Part shown: positions 8,155-9,070 of the stretch, one piece after another
How the letters are laid out: every line of letters begins with the position of its first letter
Numbering within the stretch: position 1 is the first letter of the stretch
Source: Collinsella sp.
Lineage (GTDB): Bacteria > Actinomycetota > Coriobacteriia > Coriobacteriales > Coriobacteriaceae
Assembly (NCBI GenBank): GCA_018382125.1
Contig: JAGZQO010000047.1
Coordinates: forward strand, 1-9,070
Direction of reading: 5' to 3'
Length of the DNA stretch: 9,070 nt
Position numbers and translations under genes: made by a program
The notes under the pieces: model-generated
What the model was told of the DNA's origin: nothing
The model's input: the letters and a program-made list of their open reading frames with translations, nothing else
The model's database searches: none

Positions 8155-8565
8155 ATGAGCATAAACGCGATCGAAACGCTGCAGTTCAACTGCACCACCT
8201 GCCCATCCGAGTGCCTCTTGACCGTGGAGGTGGAGCGCGACGCAGACGGCGCCGTAGTAGAGGTGCGCTCCGTGGCCGGCAACAGCTGCCCGCGTGGTGA
8301 TAAATTCGCACATCAGGAGCTCACCTGCCCCATGCGCGTGCTCACCACCACCGTAGCAGTATCTGGCGGCGACGAGACGCTTCTCCCCGTACGCACCGCC
8401 GAAGCCATCCCGCTAGAACTCCACGCCCAAGCCATGGGCCTCATCCGAGGCCTAGTCGTCGAAACCCCCATCCGCATGGGCGACGTCGTGCTAGAGAACC
8501 TCCTAGACACCAACATCAACCTAATCGCCAGCATGGACATCAACCGAGCCCAAGTAGCTAATTAG
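8155..8565 (+). CDS. DUF1667 cysteine-rich small protein
   Basis: A 136-residue protein with five cysteines in the N-terminal half: CTTCPSEC (Cys13, 16, 20), SCPRG (Cys45) and TCPMR (Cys58). This layout matches the DUF1667 family, which commonly sits third after a GlpA-like dehydrogenase and an FAD oxidoreductase in anaerobes. The cysteines probably bind a metal or iron-sulphur cluster, and the protein may be an electron-transfer or assembly subunit of the same complex. No biochemical role is claimed from sequence. ATG at 8155 is chosen over an upstream frame opening because GGAGG (8141-8145) is nine bases before it and the family starts close to the first cysteine motif. Four bases separate it from the preceding stop. 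CTA and CGA codons become frequent in its last 50 codons, unlike the two genes before it. Confidence 0.87.
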   Translation: MSINAIETLQFNCTTCPSECLLTVEVERDADGAVVEVRSVAGNSCPRGDKFAHQELTCPMRVLTTTVAVSGGDETLLPVRTAEAIPLELHAQAMGLIRGLVVETPIRMGDVVLENLLDTNINLIASMDINRAQVAN

Positions 8566-8586
8566 GGACGGGGCTCTTTTAGCTAC
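8561..8586 (+). repeat. 26-base direct repeat, copy 1 (copy 2 at 8888-8913)
   Basis: This stretch and 8888-8913 match at 21 of 26 positions in the same orientation, sharing the core GGGACGGG-N-CTCTT and the end CTAC. Copy 1 overlaps the stop codon of the DUF1667 gene; copy 2 begins just after the long inverted repeat at 8721-8880. The two copies therefore flank most of the palindromic region. Confidence 0.6.
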
Positions 8587-8611
8587 CCCGCCATCCACCC
8601 CGCCCCTCCTC

Positions 8612-8678
8612 AGTTGCGGTGAAATAGTTCCCGATTTCCGCCAAAACCCCGGCATCCAGGAACTATTCCACCGCAACT
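8612..8678. repeat. inverted repeat with 20-base arms
   Basis: The arms at 8612-8631 and 8659-8678 match in inverted orientation at 19 of 20 positions (one A/C mismatch at 8622/8668), around a 27-base loop. The left arm begins AGTTGCGGTG and the right arm ends CACCGCAACT. As RNA it would form a very stable hairpin and could act as a 3' end or stabiliser for the redox operon transcript, although no T run follows. It may also be a member of a dispersed repeat family. Confidence 0.75.
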
Positions 8679-8720
8679 TTCCATGGAATCGGTATTTAGC
8701 TTGTGCCTACTTTAGTGCCA

Positions 8721-8880
8721 TTTCAAAACTATGCCGGATTACGGGGCTGATTCGGAGACCCCCATCCATACCGGCAATTTTCGATTTTTGATAAGCCATC
8801 TACCTGCGGGTTTAATTTTGCGATTTCTCCCATGGTCAAGTATTACAGGTCGAGCCCCGTAATCCGCCATACTTTTGAAA
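8721..8880. repeat. 160-base element bounded by 28-base inverted repeats
   Basis: The arms at 8721-8748 and 8853-8880 match in inverted orientation at 26 of 28 positions, with 104 bases between them. The outer ends read TTTCAAAA and TTTTGAAA; the inner halves share GGATTACGGGGCT. The element is flanked on both sides by CCA (8718-8720 and 8881-8883), which could be a 3-base target duplication or chance. It has no coding capacity. A miniature non-autonomous mobile element is the leading reading; a large RNA structure is the alternative. Confidence 0.6.
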
Positions 8881-8888
8881 CCAGCCCA

Positions 8889-8961
8889 TTTGGGACGGGC
8901 CTCTTATGACTACTTTTGTCTGCATGCCTGCCAGGCTGGCCATGCCAAAGAGTGTCCCAAA
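8889..8961. repeat. nested inverted repeat
   Basis: TTTGGGAC (8889-8896) pairs with GTCCCAAA (8954-8961). Inside it CTCTT (8901-8905) pairs with AAGAG (8948-8952), and inside that lies a shorter palindrome with GCCAG and CTGGC around 8930-8940 and GCATG/CATGC outside it. The outer left arm coincides with copy 2 of the direct repeat at 8888-8913. The whole would fold into a long bulged hairpin or cruciform. Confidence 0.5.
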
Positions 8962-9023
8962 GTGCCGGCATAGACGATATGAGCAGGACATAAAAACATT
9001 GAGAGCCCCTGCTGCATGAAAGA

Positions 9024-9067
9024 CCGCGGATTAGGCCGACAATGGTGAGTGTCTAATCCAACCGCGG
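9024..9067. repeat. inverted repeat at the right edge
   Basis: GGATTAG (9028-9034) pairs with CTAATCC (9053-9059), and CCGC (9024-9027) can pair with GCGG (9064-9067) across a four-base bulge. The structure may continue beyond the window. It could be a terminator for a gene on either side or another repeat unit; no T run is visible before the edge. Confidence 0.4.
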
Positions 9068-9070
9068 CGG

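Larger units (their letters stand above)
8566..9070. other. non-coding region rich in inverted repeats
   Basis: About 500 bases after the redox operon hold no convincing gene and no standard terminator with a T run. The region is more AT-rich than the genes. It contains at least four consecutive inverted-repeat structures and one copy of a 26-base direct repeat, itemised separately. The content looks like small dispersed repeat elements; the next gene must lie beyond the right edge. Confidence 0.65.

Noticed and set aside
8982..9013. AGCAGG/CCTGCT inverted repeat with 20-base interior
   Set aside because: Only six pairs and no T run; too weak to list as a separate element, although it adds to the general richness in palindromes.
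8924..9019. 31-codon frame starting at an ATG inside the repeat region
   Set aside because: No ribosome binding site, begins within a palindrome, and its composition is not protein-like enough to support a gene.

Overview
The window looks like chromosomal DNA from a high-GC, anaerobic gut actinobacterium of the class Coriobacteriia, most likely Collinsella or a close relative. This is inferred from base composition, from the protein types, and from a three-gene GlpA-like / FAD oxidoreductase / DUF1667 cluster of a kind found in anaerobes. No rRNA or other taxonomic marker is present, so the genus is a judgement rather than a measurement.

Positions 1-2585 (minus strand) hold the start of a surface-polysaccharide operon. 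Reading from its promoter side, the order is: a leader of nearly 200 bases with a small hairpin, a specialised NusG paralogue of the LoaP/RfaH/UpxY kind, a polyprenyl-phosphate sugar-1-phosphate transferase that would start the lipid-linked glycan, a family 2 glycosyltransferase of rhamnosyltransferase type, and the first ten bases of a further gene that runs off the left edge. The NusG paralogue probably keeps RNA polymerase processive through the long operon that follows.

Positions 2487-5010 (minus strand) hold threonyl-tRNA synthetase, a short form without the N-terminal TGS domain, with its own near-consensus promoter and two strong intrinsic terminators that insulate it from the polysaccharide operon. 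Upstream lies a small two-helix membrane protein with a double zinc ribbon.

Positions 5011-5335 are a divergent intergenic region. It contains a striking inverted repeat whose arms are palindromic CTGTNACAG-like sites 32 bp apart. A third copy of the motif lies over the GTG start of the next operon, and a separate TTGAC-N5-GTCAA palindrome sits just before its ribosome binding site. These look like operators for the redox operon.

Positions 5336-8565 (plus strand) are a compact three-gene operon: a GlpA-like DAO-family flavoprotein with a C-terminal BFD-type [2Fe-2S] domain, a second FAD/NAD oxidoreductase, and a small cysteine-rich DUF1667 protein. Together they could form a soluble anaerobic sn-glycerol-3-phosphate (or similar alpha-hydroxy compound) dehydrogenase complex that passes electrons to NAD or another carrier without a GlpC-type membrane subunit.

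Positions 8566-9070 have no convincing gene. They carry a dense series of inverted repeats, including a 20-bp-arm and a 28-bp-arm structure, plus a 26-bp direct repeat whose first copy overlaps the last stop codon. They look like small non-coding repeat elements, and are the least explained part of the window.
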